A stretch of DNA of 64,000 bases from NCBI GenBank assembly GCA_034440615.1, contig JAOTOM010001541.1, forward strand, positions 1-64,000, given 5' to 3'. Shown piece by piece: positions 36,093-46,810 of the stretch (its first letter is position 1; every line of letters starts with the position of its first letter). Under the pieces are notes generated by a model. That model was not told the origin of the DNA and searched no databases. It saw nothing but the letters and a program-made list of their open reading frames with translations. The DNA is from Ashinkailepas kermadecensis. Lineage: Eukaryota; Arthropoda; Thecostraca; Neolepadidae. A program made the translations under genes and the position numbers.

Positions 36093-36600
36093 ATGCTTAA
36101 TAAGAGCCACAGGGGCCCATCTGGGTTAAGCCTATCTAGAAAAGGTACTAGGAATGTACATACTCCCACCCCAATCAATCCCTTATCCCAAGTTCCTAGG
36201 AAGCTATATATCCCAGCCTATCTAGCACCACTCACTTGCTACCGCATAACACCCTCAACAATCACAAGCTCCTCCCATCACACCCATCATGCCACCATAG
36301 ACAATCTCATCAGCATCACATCCCGAAGGAAGGTGCAGAATCCACTGCTAGGCACACCCCACACAAATTCATAAAGCGTTCTGACTTAATAAGAGACTCA
36401 CTTGCTATTGCATAATACACTCAACAATTACAAACTCCTCCCATCATACCCATTGTGCTACCATAGACAATCTCATCAGTATCACATCCCGAAGGAAGGT
36501 GCTGAATCCACTGCTAGGTACACCCTATATAAAGTTATAAAGCATTTAGACTTAATAAGAGACTCACTTGCTATTGCATAACACACTCAACAATTTCAAT
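36093..36600. repeat. 166-bp tandem repeat, about 2.2 copies
   Basis: Units start with ACTCACTTGCTA at 36230, 36396 and 36562 (period 166 bp); the third is truncated after about 40 bp. The 135-bp leader at 36095-36230 matches the diverged copy at 35345. Units contain CATCCCGAAGGAAGGTGC and ACTTAATAAGAG. No ORF of interest. Confidence 0.85.
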
Positions 36601-36635
36601 ATATAACTGTTGTGGTGGTACTGTTGTGTGTAATG

Positions 36636-36785
36636 TTGTGGTACAATCTATTAGTAGCCACAAAAAACGCTGGTGTAATAGCAAAAAAAATATATTTTAA
36701 GTGACTTCCTTATGGTTTTCCTTAAGCCAACTGCTCTTGGAAGCCTAAAATAGTGCCTGTGAATTTTGCAAGCTCCGTACACAAA
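36636..36785. repeat. Direct repeat A, copy 1
   Basis: Shares AGTAGCCAC, GCTGGTGTAAT and CCAACTGCTCTTGGAAGCCT with 37930-38070. A second duplicated block (37305-37410 and 38070-38180, with TTTATGCACTGAACATGATG and AGGTAGGTGTTCAGGAAACA) follows the second copy immediately. Confidence 0.75.
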
Positions 36786-36814
36786 GAATAGGTGGAACTA
36801 TGTGATCAGGCCTT

Positions 36815-37172
36815 CATATTTTGGTATATGTTATATGTTTTCACATAAATATGTTTTCACTTAGATATAGAAGGCTGAGAGGAGATCTGATCGAGGTCTT
36901 TAAATTTGTTCATGGTCAGGAACAGGGTTATCTCAGGGAACTGTTTGAATTTAACAGAAATGATGCAATTAGAGGTCATCAATTCAAAATTAAAGTTAAT
37001 CACAGCAGGACAAGGTTAAGACAGTCCTTCTTCACCAACAGGGTAGTAGAACACTGGAACCAGCTGCCAGAAACCATTGTCAGTAGCAACACACTGAACA
37101 TCTTTAAGAACAGCATAGACAATCATTATAAGAATAGGGGGCTTGTTTTTCTGTATTCCAGGGAGAGTTGAT
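36815..37172 (+). pseudogene. CR1/L2-type LINE C-terminal tail fragment
   Basis: 116-codon frame containing MFSLRYRRLRGDLIEVFKF, IRGHQFKI, FFTNRVVEHWNQLPE and IFKNSIDNHY. This is the conserved C-terminal part of CR1/L2 ORF2 proteins, downstream of the RT proper. No RT core is seen upstream. The frame is intact for its full length and ends at a natural stop, so this is a strongly 5'-truncated but little-decayed insertion. Confidence 0.85.
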
Positions 37173-38594
37173 CAACACATTTGGTGGACAACTGGTTCAG
37201 TGTACAGAGTGCAATCAAGAAGGGCCCTTGTGGCTCATAGTTGCACTGATCTTTTATGTCCTTTATGTCTTTATGGTAGAGACAGGTCCATCATTTATGA
37301 ATACCACCATCTTTTTGATATTTATGCACTGAACATGATGTGGGAGACGTCCAAAGGTAGGTGTTCAGGAAACAGAACATGTTCAGATACCCCCCTCTTC
37401 CCCTAGGTAGGTATACCACTTGTCCTCTGCAGAGAGGATATCCAAAACAGCCAGGTTTTCCAATGCTGTCAGTGTGTGCCACTTGTCCAAAACAGCACAG
37501 CATGCATGACAAGTCCTGACTGAGTCTATGACTGCAGAATTAGGTATTGTATTATTGCAGAATGCATAAAATCACCAACATTATTAGTTGTAACATGGGT
37601 AGGACATACCTACTGTCTGTGTAATTGATGGTACAAAAAGTGGCCAGTTTAATTGTTAACCATAAGTAGGGGAAGAGGGGGGGGGGGGGTCCTGAACACT
37701 TAAGGCATTATGCTACAAATAGCTCTACTGCTGCTTCTGTATGGCTGAACCAGCAATTGTAGTGTTTACTGAACACAAAAATGAACAAGCTATCCATATT
37801 CAAACAGTTCCTTTCAATGAAAATCCTGTAACCACTTGCAAAGAGGAACTTTAAAACAGATAATTATTTTATAGTGGTGTGCCATATTCTGAACACAAAA
37901 ATGTTGTTGTTCAGGATTACCTCACTGTAGCTGTTATGGTACAAGCTATTAGTAGCCACTAAAAAAATGCTGGTGTAATTGCAAAAAATAATAGTCACTA
38001 AGAAAGTCACTTTCCTGAAGCCAACTGCTCTTGGAAGCCTAAAATGGTTCCTGTGAACTTTGCAACCTCCATCTTTTTGTTATTTATGCACTGAACATGA
38101 TGTGGGAGATGACTAAAGGTAGGTGTTCAGGAAACAGAATGTGTTCAGATACCTGCCCCCCCCCCCTCTTACCCTACCTAGGGAGGTAGAATAACATGTT
38201 TGGTGGATGTTGTCTTGTTTGTTTTTGGTGGTATTTTTGTTCCTTCTGCATGTTTGTGTCAGAGTACATGTGAAGCGCATCCTATCCAGTATGAACCCGG
38301 AGTGCAAAAATGTTTTCAGAGACAAAATATCTGAAGAAGTGAAGTGAAGTGAAGTGAATATCTGAATTCCCACCCTGCTACCTAGATAGGTAGGAAACTT
38401 TGATGTTAGGTCGGCATCCAATGAGTAGATAGATATATAGGTAGGCACATATGTAAGTAGACTTGGACTTACATTGAAATGTCTGGTAGAACCTTGGAAA
38501 CTATTTTATCTTCCGCACTTACGTCGGCACCTACCTACCTACATGACGATTCTGCACTTGAATTGCACACTAGGAAACCGATTGCTTACACCCT
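37173..38594. other. Likely LINE 3' sequence and local duplications
   Basis: No gene. Contains the second copies of two blocks (37930-38070 and 38070-38180), G- and C-runs at 37677-37689 and 38155-38167, and short GAAGTGAAGTGAAGTGAA (38338-38358) and TAGGTAGG arrays. Confidence 0.55.
37930..38180. repeat. Direct repeat A/B, copy 2
   Basis: Copies of 36636-36785 and of 37305-37410 lie next to each other here in the same order, although the first copies are separated by the CR1 tail. Confidence 0.75.
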
Positions 38595-40067
38595 TGGATC
38601 GAGTACCACACGCGTGACTCACGCACAACATGCGCATGGATCGAGTAATACACGCCGTTAGGCTTCAGACGCAATGGTAACGCGGACATCGGGGATCTCC
38701 AGTTAAAGAAAGACAACAGATAGGTTCTGATGCCATTCAAGAAGTCCGAAATATGCGTCCGCGACGAACGCGCTCGGATGCTCACCAGTCTATGCGCAAG
38801 GAATATAGTTACAATTTACGAGACTGTCTCCATAATATATGATGCGAAGGGCATTTATTAAAGTTGGTTTTCCTTCAGATTTCAATTTCATTTTCACTTA
38901 CACTGCTTGCGAAGTCTTCTGGAGTTATATTCTGATATTCCTACACCATAGGCGACGGCCCGCTGGCGGCTCGCCGCCGACCGACCGCCATTGCTGGCGG
39001 TCGGTCCCGGAACCATTCCCTGAGCGGCAATCGGCCCCAACGCCAATGCTACAGGCAGATTTCCATATTTGGAAATGCGTTCACGTTTTACACTTCACGT
39101 TCACGCACGTGAAGCGTGAAATGTGCCTGGCACGATGTCCGCCACCATTGGAGTTGAGGCCGACAAGTTCCCTCGATATTGTCTAAGAACTTGTCGCTCA
39201 TGGGCGTTGAATGGAAAGAATGCATGTACAACCGTGAAATTCCCCTGCACAATTTTGGCGTGGCAGAGCCGATGTTATTTGGCATTGGTCAAGGCTGGAC
39301 CATTCTTTTTTTTTGTCGTGACGCCTCTCAGTGGCTCTACGGGTCTTCCGCGAAACAAATGTTGGCTCTTGATGAGTACCGAGTCATGCCAGAACCCCAA
39401 TAATGACTGATAGCATCATGCCAAAATGCAAAAGTATGACAGGGTTAGATATCTATAAAGTTGTCCGATATGGTATTAGAAGGCAGCTGATTTTATGCTG
39501 GTTTAATTCAGACTATTGAAAATTAATTTGCTAATGTAGAGCATCTGGCATGCAGTTTAAATGAGTATAATGGGACACAAATCCTGGAATTCAGTGCAAA
39601 AATGACAGGGTTAAAACTTCATGGAAGCTACCCAAGATGATATCCATATGTTGCACATTCGATCTTCGCTTAGTTAAGAACATTGCAAATTGTCAGCACA
39701 TTGCACAGAAGCCGTATGACCCAATTTTATTACAAGAAGTTGAGTGACCAATTGCTCTCATTTCACTTTTAAGACAAAGTGACAGGGTTAAATGATGTTA
39801 AAACGAACTACACGTCATAAGAGAGCTTGTTTAAATGTTGTCCAAATTTGACCATTCGAAATTATTTGCATTTCCTGTAGAAACTAGGATATGTCATTAA
39901 TCATAGCAAGACCACTCTGGTGGTGTTCCTTCACCAAGCCACCAGAGCGGCGCCACCGGTGTTATGTCATGACGCCTAGCGCATGGTCGCAACACACGCA
40001 TGGATCGAGTAACACACGCGCGGTCACACCATCCGCGTGAGTCACGCGTAGCGCACGCATGACTCAC
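38595..40067. other. Unassigned DNA with CG-rich motif clusters
   Basis: Motif GGATCGAGTA-CACACGCG recurs at about 38596 and 39995 with CGCGTGACTCACGC words. 38945-39035 is GC-rich with inverted GGCGGTCGGT / ACCGACCGCC words. 39080-39125 holds ACGTTCACGCACGTGAAGCG-type palindromic sequence. The short ORFs at 39123-39410 have no recognised domain. Confidence 0.45.
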
Positions 40068-40330
40068 CTATGTCGACTCCACTTGACCCACCATACTTGC
40101 CACCTTCCCACCGTGCATCACATAATTCAAATATAAGACTATTGGACCTAAGAATGTATCCGGCCTACGTTTAAGCACAGTCAATGAGGGACTCTCCACC
40201 ACACCACCAGGCGGACCATGCCATTGATCAACCACCCTGTGACTAAAAGCCCGGACACGTTTAGCTGTCATACACCCTGACATTTCGAACCTGAATTGAT
40301 GCTCCTTATGCATGGGCTCCGCCATAGAGG
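40068..40330 (-). pseudogene. CR1-type LINE C-terminal tail fragment
   Basis: On the minus strand an 85-codon frame contains KEHQFRFE, KRVRAFSHRVVDQW and GVVESPSLTVLKRRPD, the conserved end of CR1-like ORF2 proteins (HxFKL...FSxRVVxxWNxLPxxVVxSxSLxxFKxRLD). The expected Asn of the WN dipeptide is missing. No RT core is adjacent, so this is a short 5'-truncated insertion. Confidence 0.8.
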
Positions 40331-41499
40331 GGAGGGGGAGGGGCGATTAAGGGGATGCATCCCCTCCAGCAGTCAGATTAGGGGAGGGGAGATAATTACA
40401 ACCCCATTAATTGTCTGGCGTATGGTGCAATATTTATGGATGAATAGCGTATGTTGCAGCCAGATATAATGGCGAAGTTTTTTGTTTCATGTGCAGTTCC
40501 TGCCGGTAAACCAGCAAATGATACCCTTGGTGAGGCTAAACAATGATGCGGATTGAAGCAGTTAGGCAAGGCTACATCGCCAGGTTCGGACCCATTTGAA
40601 AAGGTTGCCGTCAGCACAGCCTTGGGCCAATCAGAGGGGAAGCAGGTTTGAGGCGACCGTTATATTGTCAAGCACAGCATCCCATTTCGACATCTGATTG
40701 ATCAAAGGCCGCGTTGGCGGTGTTGACGGCCACGCTGCCAACTTTGCCCGGACACGGCTCATATTGTATGCGACTTGTGCACACAGCCGTTTGTACATAC
40801 CATATTGATCAGGGGCATCATACCATCAGCAGCCATAGGTCGGTCAGTCTCCAGTGTCGTCGCAATCTACCGGCTTCCAGAATACCATTATTCTGCTCAA
40901 TTCGAAGCGCGATTAATCAGTTCTTGTAGACCGGTATGGCGCAGTACATGGTCTGGCGCCTCGGCCTGATGGCCGGCAGCACCCAAACGTTGCGTCCGCC
41001 CGATCTGGAAGGTCACAAGTAAGATATTCAAGATCATGCCAACGGTCTTGTTCGGAGTAGGGCTGCATACTGCTGTTAACTGCAGTTCTCACTGTGGTGA
41101 GGAACGAAAGTTAATGAGGAAGCTAGTTTTGTCGATGAATACGTTTGCTGATGGATGCTGATGACGTCACCACGGAGTTGTAAGGCCTAATGAACATACC
41201 TTATGTTTTACTGGTCACCTTGATTTTGACGTATGGTTTCCCGAAAATTGCAATCTGTACGCGCTTACACGCGCAGTGCCGCCTGAAGTCCGGAAGATAT
41301 GAAGATCATTTCTTCCATGAAACGTATTTTTGTTCTTAAGTGCTACCACTGAACGTAAAAAATCGTTATGGCGCGAAGCGCTCATGAAGACAAATCGCCG
41401 TCATCTGAGCATGCATGTCTCCATAGGAAATTGAGTGAAAATATTTGCCTTAACCATCCTCTAACGGGCGGATCCAGGAATTGTCATGGGAGAGGGGCA
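40331..41499. other. Unassigned DNA
   Basis: No gene recognised. 40325-40400 is purine-rich (GGGGAGGGG words). Several short ORFs without domains. Confidence 0.4.
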
Positions 41500-41715
41500 C
41501 ATATCTTGAGGGGAGCCACCTTGCCTTCCGAGGGGCGCCCCTGGCTGAAATATTTGGAGTGGAGGTGCACCCAAGCCTTCCCGGAGGGGCGTCTTTTCCT
41601 CTCGGAGGAGCGCCTCTAGCTGAACAAAAAAAATCAAGAAGGAGGGGGAGGTGCACTCGGGTCTTCCCACAGGGGCGCCTTTTCCTGGCTGGAGGGGCGC
41701 CATCTTATCATGAGG
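41500..41715. repeat. GAGGGGCGCC-type diverged repeat
   Basis: GAGGGGCG or GAGGAGCGCC words recur about every 30-60 bp (41530, 41585, 41605, 41670, 41690), with a longer shared phrase GGAGGTGCAC-C--G-CTTCCC in two halves about 105 bp apart. Confidence 0.6.
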
Positions 41716-42399
41716 GCCACTACCTCCTCTTGCTAACTGGATAGGTGTTTCTCTCGATATCCACTCAGCTTCATATGCAATGAACCATTGCAATGCCAAT
41801 CACGTGGTGATACTTTTGTGGCGGTGGATTCAGAACTTAGCTAAACAAATTTCAATCTTGCCAAATGCTTCAGCCCCTTTTGCATTGCCAATTGGGAAAT
41901 AGCGGTGGAATTTGTCGTTTTAGTCCATGTCTTGTTAATCTAATGCGGATTTTTTTATGTCCACTCCGCTTAATGTGTATTAAAATATCGCATGCAAAAA
42001 TATAACATGCTATTGATTTTGTAGTTGTAATGTTGGTACTCAGCAAGCTAAGTTGCAATTTTGTTGCATAGTTTAGCTCTGATGATAATCAATCTCTTTT
42101 CGGATATTTTGTGTTACAATTTAGATCCCAATGATTTTTTATTTGGTCTGTGCAGGGATTCGACAACGGATGTTAACTCTTTCATGCATACCTGGATAAC
42201 CTGGATTACCTAGTAGAAATATCTGGTCAATTTGTTAAAACGACAAGACACATTACTTCATCTTCCGCCAGCCGACTTAAAAGCTGACATGGAGCGTCAG
42301 CCCGAGACGACCGGAAGCAGCCAGGTCCAAGAGAAAGCCGCTGGGAGTCTAACACTTCTGCGTGCGTGCTGACCGGCGGCTCGCCAGCTCAAGGTCGCT
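41716..42399. other. Unassigned DNA
   Basis: AT-rich, then GC-richer after 42270. No gene recognised; the last 100 bp may be part of the decayed LINE that follows on the minus strand. Confidence 0.4.
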
Positions 42400-43490
42400 G
42401 GCCGACCGGGTCACACACCGCGACACCTTGGAGCGGGCTCAAAACATTGCACGTAGAGCCTGAGGGCCCGAACCGCTGTGGAGCACCCTAAATACTTAAC
42501 ATCCTGCCTTTCCAGCAGGCGCTCGATTCTGTGCCACCCCAGGGACTCCAAAGCCGAACCGATGTGTTCCCGGTGCCGTGCTCACGTGACAGTCCTAGCT
42601 GAGAAGTTGGTAAGTGTTGTACTGTGTAGCTGAACATTGGATGCCCATCCTCAGACCGAAATGCAGTAGGTCATGTGCGGGAGGACATGGGTTTGAATCA
42701 GCAATATGAGTGTCTTTGGTGAAGTGGTGACGGAGCCATTCGAGGGAGATGAGCAGGCGGTTGCATCTGCAGGCATCCTGTGTGAGGTGTGCCCAACTCC
42801 TCGCTGTAGAACGGGATCTATGAAGACACTCAGCAGCTTGACGGCTTGTAATGTTTTTACATTTTACATTTTTAACTAGAAGTCTATAGCTTTTCTATGC
42901 TTTGCCTAGAGCCAATGAGAATGAAGTCCCTTTTGTCAGGTTTCATTATGGGTGAGTCTGACCGAAACCCTATATGAAGAATTTCGAGTGAGTGTTTTAA
43001 TCGGGTTTTGTGATTTTGCAGAGTTCCCTGATCCGAACGGCGTGGTCAACCAGCTGGGTGCGGTCAGTGTACGAGATGAGGCAATGTTCTGGAAATTAAC
43101 AGGGATGTGATTGTTGAAGATCCTGAAGAGCAAGCAGGCTATGGAACCTGGGGTGGGGGGGGGGGAGGGGGACATCGTGAATGACGTGACGGGTCTCCTG
43201 AAACCTCTCTCACTATCTACCCTCAGCCACCCAGGTAATTGCGAAATCAGGCGGGGTCGATGCCATACCATCGGGAGTTTTTGAAGGACACCGTGGTCGA
43301 TGCTGTCAAAGGCTTTTCTGAAATCTGCCGATATGATGTTTGAAAGTTCTTCTCTGTCGGTGTTGAAGTTGATTTATTCGAAGCATCGAAGGGCACAACA
43401 TCGAGCACTGCATACTCGGCGCAGTGGCTAGGTCTGTAGGTATATTGATGAGGCGATATAATGTTGTTCGGTGAGTGACACCCAACCAAT
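42400..43490 (-). pseudogene. Decayed RT of another LINE type
   Basis: Read from 43490 downward on the minus strand, the frames give YTYRPSHCAEYAVLDVV, ISADFRKAFDSIDHGVL, a diverged LLFRIFNNHIP (palm), and then, near 42700-42640, IQTHVLPHMTYCISV. Around 42560-42420 follow SALESLGWHRIERLLERQDV. These match, in order, the 'QFAYRPxxST', 'LDFSKAFDSVDH', 'PLLFxIFINDIP', 'LPHLxYCxxVWG' and 'LxSLGWLxIxxRxxxR' blocks of LINE RTs. Frame changes and loss of the YADD box show that it is dead. The composition and sequence differ from both the CR1 and the I/Jockey copies here. Confidence 0.75.
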
Positions 43491-43627
43491 TAGCTGCGCA
43501 AAATGTTTCCAAATTTTTCAAAAGTGGGGCAAAATGTTGGGACGCTTGGGCCGAAAGCTTGTTGGACTATCACAATCACAAATGCTTGATGGATCATCCA
43601 ATCACAAGTGCCGCACCAAGCGGACAC
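43491..43627. other. Short spacer
   Basis: Junction between the decayed RT and the 19-bp minisatellite. No feature seen. Confidence 0.4.
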
Positions 43628-44470
43628 CATGGTGGCACCGCACGGGAACTGCCGCACCGAGCGGGAACTGCCGCACCGAGCGGGAACTGCCGCACCGAGC
43701 GGGAACTGCCGCACCGAGCGGGAACTGCCGCACCGAGCGGGAACTGCCGCACCGAGCGGGAACTGCCGCACCGAGCGGGAACTGCCGCACCGAGCGGGAA
43801 CTGCCGCACCGAGCGGGAACTGCCACACCGAGCGGGAACTGCCACATCGGGTGGGAACTGCCACATCGGGTGGGAACTGCCACACCGGGTGGGAAATGGG
43901 CGCAAAATGACCAATGCAGTCGACGCGCCATAAAGCACAAATCCACCACCACCGGGTGGGAACTGCCACATCGGATGGGAACTGCCACACCGGGTGGGAA
44001 CTGCCACATCGGATGGGAACTGCCACTCCGGGTGGGAACTGCCACACCGGGTGGGAACTGCCACACCGAGCGGGAACTGCCACACCGGGTGGGAACTGCC
44101 ACACCGAGCGGGAACTGCCGCACCGAGCGGGAACTGCCACACCGAGCGGGAACTGCCACATCGGGTGGGAACTGCCACACCGGGTGGGAACTGCCACACC
44201 GGGTGGGAACTGCCACACCGAGCGGGAACTGCCACACCGGGTGGGAACTGTCACTCCGGGTGGGAACTGCCACATCGGGTGGGAACTGCCACACCGGGTG
44301 GGAACTGCCACTCCGGGTGGGAACTGCCACACCGAGCGGGAACTGCCACACCGGGTGGGAACTGCCACACCGGGTGGGAACTGCCACACCGGGTGGGAAC
44401 TGCCACACCGGGTGGGAACTGCCATACCGGGTGGGAACTGCCACACTGGGCGAGCACTGCCGCACCGAAC
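43628..44470. repeat. 19-bp minisatellite with two unit variants
   Basis: About 40 copies of GGGAACTGCCGCACCGAGC (19 bp) and the variant GGGAACTGCCACACCGGGT. The first ten or so copies are homogeneous GAGC units, the later ones mostly GGGT units with a few GAGC units mixed in. A 60-bp non-repeat interruption lies at about 43895-43955. ORFs up to 351 codons on both strands are repeat translations. Confidence 0.96.
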
Positions 44471-44574
44471 TGGCACCACGGCTGCACCGAGCGGGCACCA
44501 CACCCTAAAGCCCAACCAACTAACGAGCGGGCACCACGGCTGCACTAATCAGGCATTACCGCGAAACGGAGCGG
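44471..44574. repeat. Transition from minisatellite to satellite
   Basis: GGCACCACGGCTGCACCGAGCGGGC-like words, a diverged relative of the 19-bp unit with a longer period. Confidence 0.6.
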
Positions 44575-46520
44575 CCGTGCATGGCGTATGTGGCCCGTCG
44601 GGTATATCCTACCTAACCTAACCATGGCGTATGTGGCCTATATTAACCATGGCGTATGTGGCCCGTCGGGTATATCTCTAAGTGGCCGGTCGGGTATATC
44701 CTACCTAACCTAACCATGGCGTATGTGGCCCGTCGGGTATATCTCTAAGTGGCCGGTCGGGTATATCCTACCTAACCTAACCATGGCGTATGTGGCCCGT
44801 CGGGTATATCCTCTAACCAAGTGGCCCGTCGGGTATATCCTACCTAACCTAACCATGGCGTATGTGGCCCGTCGGGTATATCCTACCTAACCTAACCATG
44901 GCGTATGTGGCCCGTCGGGTATATCTCTAAGTGGCCCGTCGGGTATATCCTACCTAACCTAACCATGGCGTATGTGACCCGTCGGGTATATCTCTAAGTG
45001 GCCGGTCGGGTATATCCTACCTAACCTAACCATGGCGTATGTGGCCCGTCGGGTATATCCTACCTAACCTAACCATGGCGTATGTGACCCGTCGGGTATA
45101 TCTCTAATGTGGCCGGTCGGGTATATCCTACCTAACCTAACCATGGCGTATGTGGCCCGTCGGGTATATCCTACCTAACCTAACCATGGCGTATGTGACC
45201 CGTCGGGTATATCTCTAAGTGGCCCGTCGGGTATATCCTACCTAACCTAACCATGGCGTATGTTGGCCCGTCGGGTATATCCTACCTAACCTAACCATGG
45301 CGTATGTGGCCCGTCGGGTATATCTCTAAGTGGCCGGTCGGGTATATCCTACCTAACCTAACCATGGCGTATGTGACCCGTCGGGTATATCTCTAAGTGG
45401 CCCGTCGGGTATATCCTACCTAACCTAACCATGGCGTATGTGACCCGTCGGGTATATCTCTAAGTGGCCGGTCGGGTATATCCTACCTAACCTAACCATG
45501 GCGTATGTGACCCGTCGGGTATATCTCTAAGTGGCCCGTCGGGTATATCCTACCTAACCTAACCATGGCGTATGTGGCCCGTCGGGTATATCTCTAAGTG
45601 GCCCGTCGGGTATATCCTACCTAACCTAACCATGGCGTATGTGGCCCGTCGGATATATCCTACCTAACCTAACCATGGCGTATGTGACCCGTCGGGTATA
45701 TCCTACCCTAACCTAACCATGGCGTATGTGGCCCGTCGGGTATATCTTACCTAACCTAACCATGGCGTATGTGGCCCGTCGGGTATATCCTACCTAACCT
45801 AACCATGGCGTATGTGGCCCGTCGGGTATATCCTACCTAACCTAACCATGGCGTATGTGACCCGTCGGGTATATCCTACCTAACCTAACCATGGCGTATG
45901 TGGCCCGTCGGGTATATCTCTAAGTGGCCGGTCGGGTATATCCTACCTAACCTAACCATGGCGTATGTGACCCGTCGGGTATATCCTACCTAACCTAACC
46001 ATGGCGTATGTGGCCCGTCGGGTATATCTCTAAGTGGCCGGTCGGGTATATCCTACCTAACCTAACCATGGCGTATGTGACCCGTCGGGTATATCTCTAA
46101 GTGGCCCGTCGGGTATATCCTACCTAACCTAACCATGGCGTATGTGGCCCGTCGGGTATATCCTACCTAACCTAACCATGGCGTATGTGACCCGTCGGGT
46201 ATATCTCTAAGTGGCCCGTCGGGTATATCCTACCTAACCTAACCATGGCGTATGTGGCCCGTCGGGTATATCCTACCTAACCTAACCATGGCGTATGTGG
46301 CCCGTCGGGTATCTAACCTAACCATGGCGTATGTGGCCCGTCGGGTATATCCTACCTAACCTAACCATGGCGTATGTGGCCCGTCGGGTATATCCTACCT
46401 AACCTAACCATGGCGTATGTGGCCCGTCGGGTATATCCTACCTAACCTAACCATGGCGTATGTGGCCCGTCGGGTATATCCTACCTAACCATGGCGTATG
46501 TGGCCCGTCGGGTATATCTC
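44575..46520. repeat. 43-bp / about 68-bp satellite with CCTAACCTAACC
   Basis: Basic unit 43 bp: CATGGCGTATGTGGCCCGTC, GGGTATATCCTACCTAACCT, AAC. Many units carry an insert of about 25 bp (TCTCTAAGTGGCC-GTCGGGTATA), giving a longer alternating form. Close to 40 copies, of very high identity; the main variant is GTGGCCC versus GTGACCC. Each unit holds CCTAACCTAACC, equal to two units of the arthropod telomere repeat on the other strand, and the palindrome CCATGG. No coding potential. Confidence 0.96.
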
Positions 46521-46810
46521 TCAGCCTTCTGACCGGTCGAGCGTCGAGCTCATCTAAACCTTCATTTCTAAAACGTAGTGCTGGAGGGTATAGGTGGAGA
46601 CCTATCGAAATTCTATGGGGTTCAGCAGCATTAATTGTTCTCTCACAGGCAAAAATATAAAACCTACAATGAAAAGGACATCGACTTTAAAGTTATCTCA
46701 GCCCTCATATTGAATGTATTGCATTCGGGTTAATTTGTCTTGTGGAGTACGTTTTTCCAGGGAGGGTTCAATGAGGGTCCAACGAACCCAGGTAGGGCTC
46801 TGACCAGTGC
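46521..46810. other. Unassigned DNA
   Basis: No gene. Ends in AGGGCTCTGACC, a phrase that recurs at 47794-47805. Confidence 0.4.

Noticed and set aside
36815..37172. Independent small gene of 116 codons
   Set aside because: The sequence matches the C-terminal tail of CR1/L2 ORF2 proteins; it is a 5'-truncated LINE.
42270..42480. LTR or TATA-type promoter near TTAAAAG at 42278
   Set aside because: No second LTR, primer-binding site or polypurine tract is found nearby, and the region adjoins a LINE remnant.
43471..44621. ORFs of up to 351 codons on both strands
   Set aside because: Repeat translations of the 19-bp GGGAACTGCC unit, with no domain and equal openness of many frames.
44575..46520. 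True telomere
   Set aside because: Only two telomere-like units occur per 43-bp repeat, and the array is interstitial, so it is at most telomere-derived.
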